Of a stretch of DNA of 46,692 nt, positions 13,869 through 22,294 are shown one piece after another. Below the pieces are notes generated by a model. The model was not told where the DNA came from and searched no databases. It saw only the letters and a program-made list of their open reading frames with translations. The DNA comes from a virus. The position numbers were made by a program, and so were the translations under genes. Within the stretch, counting starts at the first letter, position 1, and each line of letters begins with the position of its first letter. Location of the stretch: positions 1 to 46,692 of the IMG/VR virus record IMGVR_UViG_3300024518_004576; one strand, 5' to 3'.

Positions 13869-14755
13869 CCTTCCAGTTCAAGCGCACGTTCAATCTCACC
13901 GTCGGGTCCATCAACGTCGAGCAGAAGCTGAATGCGACCGCGCTCCGAATTCAATTCGCCATTGAGAGAGGGGCCGCCATCAAAGACAAAGGCCCGATCC
14001 CTCCTCCCACAGTGGAGCCGAACAACGCCGAGGTCGCGGTCTGGAACCTGTCCCCCGCCGACCGCAATGCGCTGGAGATCAACCAGAGCGAATCCCAGGT
14101 GATCGCCGCGCTTGGCGCGTCCGAGGATCGAGAGGGCCCCCCGGTGCGGCTCGAAGTTGGGTACGGTGACGACCTCACACAGATTTTCTTCGGGAATCTC
14201 CGCAAGATAGAGAATCTGAAGGACGGCACGGACTGGATCACCCGCATCAGCGGGGGGGATTCCGAGAACAAGCTCGCTTTCGCGCACGTCTCGGAGAGTT
14301 TCAAGGTCGGCACCCCCCACGCGCTGGTGCTGACGAAGCTGTCCGCCGCGCTCGGGCTGGGCAATCCCGCTACCATCCCCCCGATAGGTGCCCTCAAGCA
14401 GACCAGGCGCTTCCACGGCCCCGCCGCGGAGGAGCTCCAGGCGTTTTGCGCGTCGATTGGGTACTACTGGAGCGTCCAAAATGGCCAGGTACAGATCGGG
14501 CCGAAGGGTTTGCCTGCATTGCCGGGCGTCGGCCCTCTGATTTCCCCTCTGACGGGGTTGATCGGCCGGCCGCGCATCGACAACCGGGGCAACGTGTTCG
14601 GTACGTCGTTGATTTTGCCCGACTTAGTGCCGGGCGCGGCGTTTGCTGTGGCGTCAGATGACGTGCAAGGAGCCTACGTCACTCAGAAAACTCGGCATTA
14701 TGGTGACAGCCATGGCAATGAGTGGTACGTTGATTTTGAAGGAGCCCCCCTATGA
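13865..14755 (+). CDS. Baseplate hub protein
   Basis: This 296-aa protein lies between the plug/SPFH genes and the spike. Typical hub features are EVAVWNLSPADRNAL, VRLEVGYGDDLTQIFFGNLRKIENLKDG and GTDWITRISGGDSENKL, the pattern of gpD/gp27-like hub domains that ring the spike. The start overlaps the SPFH stop (ATGA). Confidence is from pattern and position. Confidence 0.72.
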   Translation: MTFQFKRTFNLTVGSINVEQKLNATALRIQFAIERGAAIKDKGPIPPPTVEPNNAEVAVWNLSPADRNALEINQSESQVIAALGASEDREGPPVRLEVGYGDDLTQIFFGNLRKIENLKDGTDWITRISGGDSENKLAFAHVSESFKVGTPHALVLTKLSAALGLGNPATIPPIGALKQTRRFHGPAAEELQAFCASIGYYWSVQNGQVQIGPKGLPALPGVGPLISPLTGLIGRPRIDNRGNVFGTSLILPDLVPGAAFAVASDDVQGAYVTQKTRHYGDSHGNEWYVDFEGAPL

Positions 14756-14907
14756 CCGATGATCTAGCGCGCCAGTTCAGAGAGGCCATCTGGAACGTCA
14801 AAGTGAAGCTGGAACTCTGTCCGTCAGGGGCCGACGCGCGCCGGGACATGTTACAAGACGACCTTCGTAAATTGACACAAAGAGCATTGGAGAACCTAAA
14901 TGACTGA
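14752..14907 (+). CDS. 51-aa helical hypothetical protein
   Basis: A small charged protein (MTDDLARQFREAIWNVKVKLE, later RRDMLQDDLRKLTQRALENL) that is probably two amphipathic helices. The start forms ATGA with the hub stop and the stop lies inside the next gene, so it sits in a coupled chain. No family recognised. Confidence 0.6.
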   Translation: MTDDLARQFREAIWNVKVKLELCPSGADARRDMLQDDLRKLTQRALENLND

Positions 14908-15232
14908 AGAACTTAGTCGCATCAACCCCACCCACACTCGCATTTTCGTAGCTTGTGGCTCAGATTACGTCCACGGAACTACGGTGCCTCCAGGTAAACT
15001 ACCGACGCGAGAGTTCCTCGCGCGCCGCACGAAGGGGGAGACGCTGACGGTATTTTTCTCGGATAAAGGGATTGAGGAAGAACGCCACGAGTACGACGAG
15101 GAAGGCCTACTGAGGTACATCGAGTCGGCGACCCCAAAGTATGGGGGAGCGGATGTGAACGGGTGTAAGGTAACTCTCTCCGGGACTGGCGTGGAGAAGC
15201 TCACGCCCAAAAAAGAGGTGCCACGTGGATGA
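14900..15232 (+). CDS. Hypothetical protein
   Basis: A 110-aa protein of mixed alpha/beta composition (THTRIFVACGSDYVHG, LARRTKGETLTVFFSDKG, then a charged EERHEYDEEGLLRYIES). It overlaps both neighbours and lies between hub and spike genes. I do not recognise it; a baseplate accessory role is only a guess from context. Confidence 0.6.
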   Translation: MTEELSRINPTHTRIFVACGSDYVHGTTVPPGKLPTREFLARRTKGETLTVFFSDKGIEEERHEYDEEGLLRYIESATPKYGGADVNGCKVTLSGTGVEKLTPKKEVPRG

Positions 15233-15461
15233 GCTCCAGTTTGCAGTACGGGAGGAGGTTCGGGCTAACGGGGTCCTGGAATTGGATCGTCATGTCGCGT
15301 CGACCCGGTGGCTGTATGACGCTCGCACGTTGGCCCGCCTGTTGAGATCAGACGGAAAAGATCCTGCCTATGAAGTGAGAATTTATGTCGTAGATATGAG
15401 TGATGGGTATGAACTCGAAGCCTATGGGCCCGCCCAGGCTAGGGGGACGGATTGCCCATAG
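15225..15461 (+). CDS. Hypothetical protein
   Basis: A 78-aa charged protein (LQFAVREEVRANGVLELDRHV, YDARTLARLLRSDGKDPAYEVRIYVVDMSDGYE). The overlap with both the upstream gene and the spike gene supports translation. No family recognised. Confidence 0.6.
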   Translation: MDELQFAVREEVRANGVLELDRHVASTRWLYDARTLARLLRSDGKDPAYEVRIYVVDMSDGYELEAYGPAQARGTDCP

Positions 15462-16087
15462 ATGAACCAACCGAGCGCCAGCTGATCGAGGCCGTCATGG
15501 AGCGCCGTCTGCGCAGCGTGCACACGTCCGTCCCGGGCATCGTGCAGAGCTATGATAGCACACTACAGACCGTCTCAGTGCGTCCCGTGGTGAAATTCCA
15601 GAAACCTGACGGCACCTACGCAGACCCTCCAATTTTAGACGAAGTCCCCATCGCCTGGGCGGGGGCGGGGGATTTCGCGATCACCTACCCCCTCGCGAAG
15701 GGGGACGGGTGCCTGGTGCTTTTCTCGGAAGAGGATCCGGCCGGCTGGTTCTTTGGGGGAGACGTAGAGGAGCCCGAGATCCAGAAACGATTTGGGTGGT
15801 ACGCAGTCGCCATCCCCATGCAGTCGCGAGCACTCGTCAACCCGATGTTGCCCACTCAGATCGATTCCGATGCGGTCGTAATTAGCAAATCTCCGGGGGT
15901 CCCCCCTCCGGATTATGTGGCTCTGGCCACCAAGGTGGATTTGCTATGGACGACTCTTGACACCGTGCTGCGCACAGCGTGGGTGGTAGTGCCGACGGAT
16001 GGCGGCGCTGCGCTGAAAGTTGCATATGCCGCGGCATTTCCAGTCCCCCCCACCTCTGTGGCCGCCTCCAATCTGAAGGTAACTTGA
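15452..16087 (+). CDS. Baseplate spike protein (gp138 / gpV-like)
   Basis: This 211-aa protein has an N-terminal OB-like domain: VHTSVPGIVQSYDSTLQTVSVRP, then FAITYPLAKGDGCLVLFSE and GWFFGG. This matches the gp138/gpV spike fold that pierces the outer membrane. The short C-terminal part is beta rich. I use a TTG start at 15452 because AGGGGGA stands just upstream and an in-frame ATG only appears well inside the domain. Confidence 0.78.
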   Translation: MPIDEPTERQLIEAVMERRLRSVHTSVPGIVQSYDSTLQTVSVRPVVKFQKPDGTYADPPILDEVPIAWAGAGDFAITYPLAKGDGCLVLFSEEDPAGWFFGGDVEEPEIQKRFGWYAVAIPMQSRALVNPMLPTQIDSDAVVISKSPGVPPPDYVALATKVDLLWTTLDTVLRTAWVVVPTDGGAALKVAYAAAFPVPPTSVAASNLKVT

Positions 16088-16088
16088 C

Positions 16089-16457
16089 ATGGCAGCATTC
16101 CCAGTACCCGGAGACTGGCGCCTGAACGCCACTGGGACGGACATCGAGTTGGTATCCGGGGCAGACGCCGCGGCTCAGTCGATCCAGATTGGAGTCGAAA
16201 CCATCGCCCCCTACTACGTCTTCGATCAGTCAGCGGGGATCCCCTACTTCGACAAGATTTTCGGCAGTAATCCAGATTTGGGCTCAATCAGGAGACTTCT
16301 GACCGATTTTATGTTATCCTTCCCGGACGTGGCCCGAGTAGACACCCTTGAATTGGACCTAGACAAGACCTCCCGTGAACTGCAGGTACACTATTCCGTG
16401 ACGCTGAACACAGGAGAATCTTTCTCGGACGACATTATCTATGGCCGGACTGACTAG
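16089..16457 (+). CDS. Baseplate wedge protein (gpW/gp25-like)
   Basis: This 122-aa protein follows the gp25 pattern: DIELVSGADAAAQSIQIGVETI, PYFDKIFGSNPDLGSIRRLL, then FPDVARVDTLELDLDKTSRELQVHYSV. It initiates sheath assembly at the wedge. It lies between spike and baseplate J, the usual order, and overlaps the J gene by 17 bases. Confidence 0.82.
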   Translation: MAAFPVPGDWRLNATGTDIELVSGADAAAQSIQIGVETIAPYYVFDQSAGIPYFDKIFGSNPDLGSIRRLLTDFMLSFPDVARVDTLELDLDKTSRELQVHYSVTLNTGESFSDDIIYGRTD

Positions 16458-17586
16458 CACAGGGTTCCAGCGCAAGACTTTCGAAGAGATTGTCGCCGCA
16501 ATGGAGTCCTCCTTGCGTGCGACCGTCTCACCGACGCTCGTCTTCGGGGCAGAGTCCAGCATAGGTCAGGTCGTGAATTCCTCGGCCGCGGAGATCGCAG
16601 ATGTGTGGGAGGCGACCGAAGAAGCCTACGGCGGCCTGGACGTGGACAACGCCACCGCGGATCGATTCGAGGCTCTGTGTCTGCTGACTGGTGTCCGCCG
16701 CCTCGGTCCGACCGCGGGCTTGTGCGACGCCACGGTCGACCTGGACGCGAGCCAGACCTATGCGCCCGGTGCCATGGTCGCACACGTGCTGGACGACACG
16801 GACAACACCTGGCAGAACCGGGACACCGTCACTTCTACCACGGCCACCACGTATCCAGCGGTGTTCGTGTCGCAGGCTACAGGCTCCGCGGCTGTCGCGC
16901 CGACAGGAACGCTCACCGTCATAGCCTCTCCAGTTGCTGGGTGGAACTCCATCACGAATGCTACGGACGCCACGCCAGGCACGGACATCGAGTCTCTGGG
17001 GGCGCTCGCCATTCGACGGCAAGATTCTCTCGGAGGTGCGGGCAGAGGCACGCTCGCCGCTATCGTCGCGGACGTCTCAGCCCTTACCGGGATGCTGGAC
17101 GTTTTCGGCATCGAGAACACACAGGACGTTTCGGTTTCCGGACGCCCCCCTCACTCTATCGAGATCGTCGCGTGGTCAGGCAGTGTCCCGGCCGTAGCGG
17201 ACGACGACATCGCGCAGGCCATTTTCGACGCCAAAGGTGCGGTCGAGACTTTCGGAGCGGACACCGGCAACGCCACCGACTCGGAGGGAGGCACCAAGGT
17301 CATCTCATTCACCGAAGCCACTGAGTCGGTCACGACCGTGGCCGTCACTATCGTCAGTGCTGCAGGGTACGACGCGGACGCAGTGAAAGCTGCCATCAAA
17401 GCCGCGTTCGATCAAGACAGAGAGATCGGTACAGACATCGTCTACAACCTCCTGACCTCGTCCGTGTTTGAAGTGGACGGTGTGGACAACTGGTCTGCTT
17501 TCACGGTCAATGGGGGGACCTCCGATGTGCCCATAGCAGAGGTCGTCATCGCCACGTTGGCTCTTGGCGGGATCACGGTTACCTGA
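16441..17586 (+). CDS. Baseplate J-like protein (gp47 family)
   Basis: This 381-aa protein is a clear baseplate J family member. An N-terminal helix (TFEEIVAAMESSLRATVSPTL) precedes SSIGQVVNSSAAEIADVWEATEEAYGG. A beta region with AVAPTGTLTVIASPVAGWNSITN and LGALAIRRQDSLGGAGRGT follows, and then PHSIEIVAWSG and the C-terminal VTTVAVTIVSAAGYDADAVKAAI. It forms the wedge arms linking hub to fibres. The overlap with gp25 is typical. Confidence 0.85.
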   Translation: MAGLTSTGFQRKTFEEIVAAMESSLRATVSPTLVFGAESSIGQVVNSSAAEIADVWEATEEAYGGLDVDNATADRFEALCLLTGVRRLGPTAGLCDATVDLDASQTYAPGAMVAHVLDDTDNTWQNRDTVTSTTATTYPAVFVSQATGSAAVAPTGTLTVIASPVAGWNSITNATDATPGTDIESLGALAIRRQDSLGGAGRGTLAAIVADVSALTGMLDVFGIENTQDVSVSGRPPHSIEIVAWSGSVPAVADDDIAQAIFDAKGAVETFGADTGNATDSEGGTKVISFTEATESVTTVAVTIVSAAGYDADAVKAAIKAAFDQDREIGTDIVYNLLTSSVFEVDGVDNWSAFTVNGGTSDVPIAEVVIATLALGGITVT

Positions 17587-18140
17587 TGGGGGCGGATTTC
17601 TCAGCACCCCGCACGTTGGATCCGATCAACTCCCCGACCGTTCTTGAGGTTGGGAATCTCGGGCAGGCACAGGGCAGTAACATCGCGTGGCGAACATCGT
17701 TTCAAGACCCCACAGATGCAGGGAGCTCGTTCGCGCTGCTGACCCAGCCCATCCTGGACGTGACGCACACCTACAGTGCCGCGAATTCCTGGGGCGGGTA
17801 CTCGAACGGCACCTCACCCGTTTTCGAAAACACCATCGCCCTTACGCTTCCACAAAACGCTTTCACGTTGATCCGATACGAATTTGCGTTCACCGGAACC
17901 TCGCTCATTTATTATCGCACGGGCCAGTGTGTTTTTCGCCGGACGGATCAAGAGCCCGGCGTCTGCACGAGAGTCGTGGCCATGGCTGGGCTGCCTTTCG
18001 CGAGCACCCAGAACCTGGTGGCCAACGTAGATGACGGAGACGACTGGCCGGCGATCTCTACACAGGGCTCCTCGGGCAACGACATGACTGGCCGCATCCG
18101 CATCTGGTACGAATCTGCAGGAGCAATCCCAGGATTATGA
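17586..18140 (+). CDS. Small beta-rich tail protein, paralogue A
   Basis: A 184-aa protein of beta strands and aromatic residues (FTLIRYEFAFTGTSLIYYRTGQCVFRR) ending in DMTGRIRIWYESAG. The next protein has the same plan (NAYTKIRYQFIYSAGGSYTTLYYREGYATFLR, ending VVGRIRMWRE), so the two are paralogues. Their position after baseplate J suggests tail-tip or fibre-associated decorations. Confidence 0.65.
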   Translation: MGADFSAPRTLDPINSPTVLEVGNLGQAQGSNIAWRTSFQDPTDAGSSFALLTQPILDVTHTYSAANSWGGYSNGTSPVFENTIALTLPQNAFTLIRYEFAFTGTSLIYYRTGQCVFRRTDQEPGVCTRVVAMAGLPFASTQNLVANVDDGDDWPAISTQGSSGNDMTGRIRIWYESAGAIPGL

Positions 18141-18673
18141 CACCTGAGTCCATCATCAAGGCGGCCTCCCAGGGCTTCCCTCGCCCTCACGAGGAGCAGG
18201 GGGGCTACATCCTGCAGGCTGATTCCAACGGAGAACAGGCCGTGTGGTCCGACTCCCTGGTAGATCCACTGGAGTCTACGTTTCACTACCGCCCGCTCCC
18301 ATCACTCTCCGTCGCTCATGTGATGGACACCGGGAATAGCTGGGCCGCTTTCGATTCCTCCCTCGCGCACCCTCTCGTCCTGAAAAATAACGCCTACACC
18401 AAAATCCGGTACCAGTTCATTTATTCTGCGGGGGGGTCGTACACCACCCTGTACTACCGAGAGGGGTACGCCACGTTTTTGCGAGTGAACGACGATGCCA
18501 CTCTGCACGGTGCGTTGGTGGACTACGGGACGGTGGACGATATTGGAGCCTTCACGACCAACCTCGCTACGAATACTGTTCCTTATCCGCTCATCACTGT
18601 GACATCGTCTAATCCCACAGACGTGGTGGGACGTATTCGCATGTGGAGAGAAGTGGAGTCACAGACCCAATGA
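18137..18673 (+). CDS. Small beta-rich tail protein, paralogue B
   Basis: A 178-aa paralogue of the preceding protein. Both share a central hydrophobic beta hairpin with a YYR(E/T)G turn and a GRIR(I/M)W motif near the end. It overlaps both neighbours by ATGA. Probably a fibre or tail-tip component; no named family. Confidence 0.65.
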   Translation: MTPESIIKAASQGFPRPHEEQGGYILQADSNGEQAVWSDSLVDPLESTFHYRPLPSLSVAHVMDTGNSWAAFDSSLAHPLVLKNNAYTKIRYQFIYSAGGSYTTLYYREGYATFLRVNDDATLHGALVDYGTVDDIGAFTTNLATNTVPYPLITVTSSNPTDVVGRIRMWREVESQTQ

Positions 18674-19107
18674 GCGCCGACGTCAACCTGGCCAGGTCCC
18701 TCGCGGAAGAGATGCGCCCCGATCTCATCGCACCCGTGGCCCCCCGTGCCTTTGCGCGCGCCGCGCTGCCTAAAATGTCATGGGAGGTAGACTCCCAGCA
18801 ATTCCAGCACTCTCAGGTACTCGGGCAATTTTTGAACGGCACGGAAGATTTTGACTTCCCTTTTGATGTTTCCGGGGATACAATCATAGTCCTGCGAGCG
18901 CTCGCCATAGGTGCCGGGTTTTCGGGGGAAACGTGGATAGAGATGTTCGGGCTTTTCAACGGGGGCCTCATCCACTCCACAGTCACGTATCAACCCACCA
19001 CCAGCGGAGCCACCGCGGGAATGTCCGTGGCGTCGAGCCAACCGCGTTTCACCCTTATCGACATAACCTCAAATTTTGATCTGCGATTCTGGATCCGGGA
19101 GCTCTGA
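18670..19107 (+). CDS. Small beta-rich tail protein
   Basis: A 145-aa protein with an initial helix (MSADVNLARSLAEEMRPDLI) and a beta-rich rest (DTIIVLRALAIGAGFSGETWIEMFGLFNGGLI, then RFTLIDITSNFDLRFWIREL). The ending resembles the two previous proteins loosely, so it may be a third, diverged member. The ATG at 18670 overlaps the previous stop. Confidence 0.62.
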   Translation: MSADVNLARSLAEEMRPDLIAPVAPRAFARAALPKMSWEVDSQQFQHSQVLGQFLNGTEDFDFPFDVSGDTIIVLRALAIGAGFSGETWIEMFGLFNGGLIHSTVTYQPTTSGATAGMSVASSQPRFTLIDITSNFDLRFWIREL

Positions 19108-19374
19108 ATGTCCGACACACGCACCGAAACGTATTCTGCCCCTAGCGTCGCGTACGTAGTCGCCACCGGCGCCACGGACCTGACAGGGTTGACCGAGAAC
19201 AAAGCCGGCAAAGCGTGCCGCATGATCCACATACTCGTGGCCGGGGACATGACCATCACAGATGTCGCAGGGAATACCACGGGCACGATGTCCATGACAG
19301 CGGGCGTCAGTCATCCGCTACAGGCCACCGACGTCAACCTAACTTCCCCCACAGAGATCCTGGTTTATTTTTGA
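19108..19374 (+). CDS. Small beta protein, possible fibre tip or decoration
   Basis: An 88-aa protein of short beta strands with many Thr and Gly residues (HILVAGDMTITDVAGNTTGT, then VSHPLQATDVNLTSPTEILVYF). It resembles small trimeric decoration or fibre-tip proteins, but I cannot name a family. The stop overlaps the TTG start of the lipoprotein gene. Confidence 0.6.
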   Translation: MSDTRTETYSAPSVAYVVATGATDLTGLTENKAGKACRMIHILVAGDMTITDVAGNTTGTMSMTAGVSHPLQATDVNLTSPTEILVYF

Positions 19375-19865
19375 AACACGCGCTCACAAAATGGCTCGTC
19401 CTGGCAGGGTTCGCCCTCACCTCCGGCTGCCCCCCGAGCACTGTCTCCCTGGACCTGAACGCCCCGGGCGTAGCCACGGACGTGCGCGCGATCTCCGCTG
19501 CGCTGGATATCTGGGAGGAGACGTTCGTGACTCGAAAAGACTTCGCGATCCTCACGACCCACGGGCTGGTGAAGAACGCGAAGGGCAAAACGCTCATGGG
19601 TCGCGCGATCTGCCTACCACACTACACAGAGATCACGATTTTCGTGGACGCGGTGCCCCGAGCCAACTATTTCAACGGAGTGGTTTGGACAACGCTGCAT
19701 GAGATGGCCCACGTGCATCTGTCGTGCAAAAATACCGATCACATGGAAGGGACCGTACTGGCGAAGTCCGGCCCCGGGGAGCCCAGGATTGACTGTGCCT
19801 CGTTCGAAAAGCTGGTGGCGTACGGGAACACACCTAAACCAGGGGTTGACTTGTGCGCGCCCTGA
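19371..19865 (+). CDS. Lipoprotein with HExxH zinc protease motif (paralogue 1)
   Basis: A 164-aa protein with a signal peptide (MKHALTKWLVLAGFALTSGC) ending in a lipobox-like Cys20. A conserved DIWEETF block follows, then LHEMAHVHLSC, a minimal HExxH zinc site with a nearby Cys, and Cys residues later that may pair. The next gene shares DIWxxxF and LHE(L/M)AHV plus Cys. A third HExxH lipoprotein is at 1025. I choose TTG at 19371 because it overlaps the previous stop (TTGA) and gives a complete signal peptide. Substrate and role are unknown. Confidence 0.78.
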   Translation: MKHALTKWLVLAGFALTSGCPPSTVSLDLNAPGVATDVRAISAALDIWEETFVTRKDFAILTTHGLVKNAKGKTLMGRAICLPHYTEITIFVDAVPRANYFNGVVWTTLHEMAHVHLSCKNTDHMEGTVLAKSGPGEPRIDCASFEKLVAYGNTPKPGVDLCAP

Positions 19866-20284
19866 TTTTCCCCCTGCTGTTGGCCGGGTGTCAGACCGAC
19901 GCCGCAGACGAAACCCTCTATCTGGAGCACGCGGATCAAGTTCACGAGGTGGTCGCCGCCTATGACATTTGGCAGCAGCGGTTCCCCGCACCCCGCACCA
20001 GCCTCCACGTGGACCGACATTTGCCCTCCCACGATTACCGGATCGGGGAGACCCGTTGTAAGCGAGTGCGGGAGAAGATACGAGCCGACGGGCAGGATCT
20101 GACCGGTACCGTGTTGCACGAGCTAGCGCACGTCGCGACGGAGTGTCTGGAGCCCCATACCGTGAGCCCCCTGAGTTTTTTCCACGACACCGTGGGAGGT
20201 CGACATTTCGATTGCGAGACGCAGAAGGTCATCGCGAAGTACCTCCCCTCCTACTCAAAAGAATGCAACGATGCCGAATTTTGA
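19853..20284 (+). CDS. Lipoprotein with HExxH zinc protease motif (paralogue 2)
   Basis: A 143-aa protein with a perfect lipobox (MRALIFPLLLAGC). DIWQQRFPAPRTSLHV is followed by VLHELAHVATEC (HExxH) and a later FHDTVGGRHFDCE that could supply a third ligand. It is a tandem paralogue of the previous gene, which it overlaps. It precedes a small membrane protein. Possible roles are envelope remodelling at lysis or superinfection control, but there is no direct evidence. Confidence 0.78.
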   Translation: MRALIFPLLLAGCQTDAADETLYLEHADQVHEVVAAYDIWQQRFPAPRTSLHVDRHLPSHDYRIGETRCKRVREKIRADGQDLTGTVLHELAHVATECLEPHTVSPLSFFHDTVGGRHFDCETQKVIAKYLPSYSKECNDAEF

Positions 20285-20555
20285 TCTTGCCCAGCTGAAC
20301 ACTCTCCTGATAGGAGCGGGCACCGTTATAGCCGGCCTGTCCGCGCTCGTGGTGACTTTTTTCTCAGAGCTCCGGAAGTTCCGGAAGTCGGTGGATGGAG
20401 AAGACGCGGACCCGTCGTTGCGGGAATTGGTGCAGAGCAACGACGCGCGGCTTGGGAAGGTGGAGAAAGTTCAAGGGCAGCATACAACCGCGATCCAGCT
20501 GCTTGATCTTAATCAACGGACAGCTGCCATAGAGGACCAGCCCGAGGCGCACTGA
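20271..20555 (+). CDS. Small single-pass membrane protein (holin-like or tail-associated)
   Basis: A 94-aa protein with one clear membrane segment (LNTLLIGAGTVIAGLSALVVTFF, about residues 9-31) followed by a basic stop-transfer (RKFRK) and a soluble helical part with coiled-coil character (NDARLGKVEKVQGQHTTAIQLLDLNQRTAAIE). The layout resembles XhlA/DUF2746-type phage proteins associated with lysis. It lies after the two lipoproteins, so the three may work at the envelope. Confidence 0.65.
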   Translation: MPNFDLAQLNTLLIGAGTVIAGLSALVVTFFSELRKFRKSVDGEDADPSLRELVQSNDARLGKVEKVQGQHTTAIQLLDLNQRTAAIEDQPEAH

Positions 20556-21079
20556 TGGATCCTGTCGAGTCCTACCTGCTAAACGCGCTGCAAACGCTGG
20601 GCCCCTCCCATTGGGGGAAGCCGATCATCGCGGCCGTGATGGCGTCGATCACCGACGAGCTGCAGGAACTAGACGACGTGATTTTTGCGACCTTCGCCCG
20701 GCACGCCATCGACACGGCAGACCACGCGGGTCTGATCACGCTAGGGAAGCTCGTCGGGCAAGGACCGCGGGGTTACACGGACGAGATGTTCCGCCGCGCC
20801 ATCCGCGCGCGCATCGCAGCGAACAACTCCGATGGCACTTTGACGTCTTTGTTCAACGTCTGCCACTTGCTGTTTGATCCAGATGCCTCTACACTCGCGA
20901 CGATGTACGCGCACCAGCACGCGTATAACACGTATCACATCACGATCACATCCGCACCCCCAGAGGGGTCCCGTAACGCCGCGGCAGAGATCATCCCGCT
21001 GGCGAGGCAGGGTGGAGAGCGCGTGCTTCTGGACACACAGGATCCGATCTCCCTTACCTGGATGACGCAAGACCTATGA
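20555..21079 (+). CDS. DUF2612-like baseplate protein
   Basis: A 174-aa protein with the DUF2612/YmfQ plan: ELQELDDVIFATFARHAIDTADHAGLITLGKLVGQ, then YTDEMFRRAIRARIAANNSDGTLTSLFNVCHLLF. Such proteins link wedge and fibre at the baseplate edge. It is immediately followed by the tail fibre gene, which it overlaps by four bases. Confidence 0.78.
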   Translation: MDPVESYLLNALQTLGPSHWGKPIIAAVMASITDELQELDDVIFATFARHAIDTADHAGLITLGKLVGQGPRGYTDEMFRRAIRARIAANNSDGTLTSLFNVCHLLFDPDASTLATMYAHQHAYNTYHITITSAPPEGSRNAAAEIIPLARQGGERVLLDTQDPISLTWMTQDL

Positions 21080-22257
21080 CTGTCGAACGATTTGCCACCA
21101 ATCCCGTATACTCCGTGCAGGGGGACGCCTACGACGGCCTCCCCAACAAGTCGAAGCCGTCCACCACAGGCTTCGAGGACGGCTTCAGACCGGACACTGA
21201 CGTCAGCGTCACAGAGCTGAATTGGCTGCTTAATCAACAGAGGGATGAGCTGCGGGGGGATGCCGCGCTGCAGTTCCACGAGGTGGAGACAGGCGCCGGG
21301 GCGGAGCTCACCACGGGCCTGGTGTCTACACCAGCAGGACACTATCTGGGGGTTAACCTGAACGCGCGTTTGATCGGATCCGCCACCTCGTTATATCGGG
21401 ACGTCACGGCCCCGACAATGACCAACGGGTACGCGCTGGCGTTTGACCCGAACACCGAACGCCTCGTTATGGCGGGCTTCCACGCCACCAACATGGTGGC
21501 GTACTCCGACAATTACGGATTTTCCTGGAGCTACGCCACAGACGTCCCAAACGTTTTCTACGGCCAGATTGTCTGGGACGACACCAATGGGCTGTTCATC
21601 ATGCTGGGCTCCTCGGGCGCAGCTCCGTACATCACGACCTCCGCCACGGCCGCGAACGCAACGTGGACTACTCGCACGCCAGGGACGTTAGGGTCCGTCT
21701 TCTCCAAGACGATGGCGCATTATGAGGGGATCACGATCCGTGATTGTTACCAGGCCACTACGGCCGTGGTGATCGACCTGTCTACCGACGGGACCACGTG
21801 GAATACGCACACCATCATGACAGCTGGATACGGTTTCGCTCGCATTATGGGGCTGGCCGTAGATGAGACCACCGGGAAATTCATTGCCGCGATCAAAGAC
21901 TCCGCCAGTTACACCGTGGAGATCTGGTCATCTCCTCTGACTGACGGTACCACCTGGGCGAAGGAGACCGAGACCGAGCTGACCAAATCCGGAGCCCAGG
22001 GTCAGTTGGCTAACGAGGTGATGAAATGCACGGACACGGGCAGGCTAGTGCTCGCGGGAATGGTGACGGGCACAGGAAGCGCCGGAGTATTTTACTCTGA
22101 TGATCTAGGGAGCAACTGGACTTTTGTGCCGCTCTATTGGGTAGGTAACGCGAATGGGTCTGACGAATTTCGACTCACGATAGTAGGCTCAAAAATCTCC
22201 GTGGGAATCAAATCTGGGACATACACCACAAGCGCCGCTTTCATAAATCTCATTTGA
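21076..22257 (+). CDS. Tail fibre with BNR/Asp-box propeller
   Basis: A 393-aa protein with a short N-terminal attachment region (about 90 residues, including VSVTELNWLLNQQRDELRGDA) and a repeated beta-propeller part. Asp-box-like motifs are visible (YSDNYGFSWSYA near residue 144, then a DGTTWN turn, then YSDDLGSNWTFV near the end). Such propellers bind or cleave surface glycans. It is the last gene of the structural operon and the likely receptor-binding protein. Confidence 0.75.
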   Translation: MTVERFATNPVYSVQGDAYDGLPNKSKPSTTGFEDGFRPDTDVSVTELNWLLNQQRDELRGDAALQFHEVETGAGAELTTGLVSTPAGHYLGVNLNARLIGSATSLYRDVTAPTMTNGYALAFDPNTERLVMAGFHATNMVAYSDNYGFSWSYATDVPNVFYGQIVWDDTNGLFIMLGSSGAAPYITTSATAANATWTTRTPGTLGSVFSKTMAHYEGITIRDCYQATTAVVIDLSTDGTTWNTHTIMTAGYGFARIMGLAVDETTGKFIAAIKDSASYTVEIWSSPLTDGTTWAKETETELTKSGAQGQLANEVMKCTDTGRLVLAGMVTGTGSAGVFYSDDLGSNWTFVPLYWVGNANGSDEFRLTIVGSKISVGIKSGTYTTSAAFINLI

Positions 22258-22283
22258 CTCTATCGACTGAAGTGGACTAGACT
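22254..22283 (+). promoter_or_regulatory. Promoter of the replication operon
   Basis: TTGACT (22254-22259), an 18-nt spacer and TAGACT (22278-22283), with the ATG at 22295 eleven bases further. No clear Shine-Dalgarno lies between, so the leader is at most a few bases long. The -35 overlaps the end of the tail fibre gene. Confidence 0.65.
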
Positions 22284-22294
22284 GTTGCACCCCT

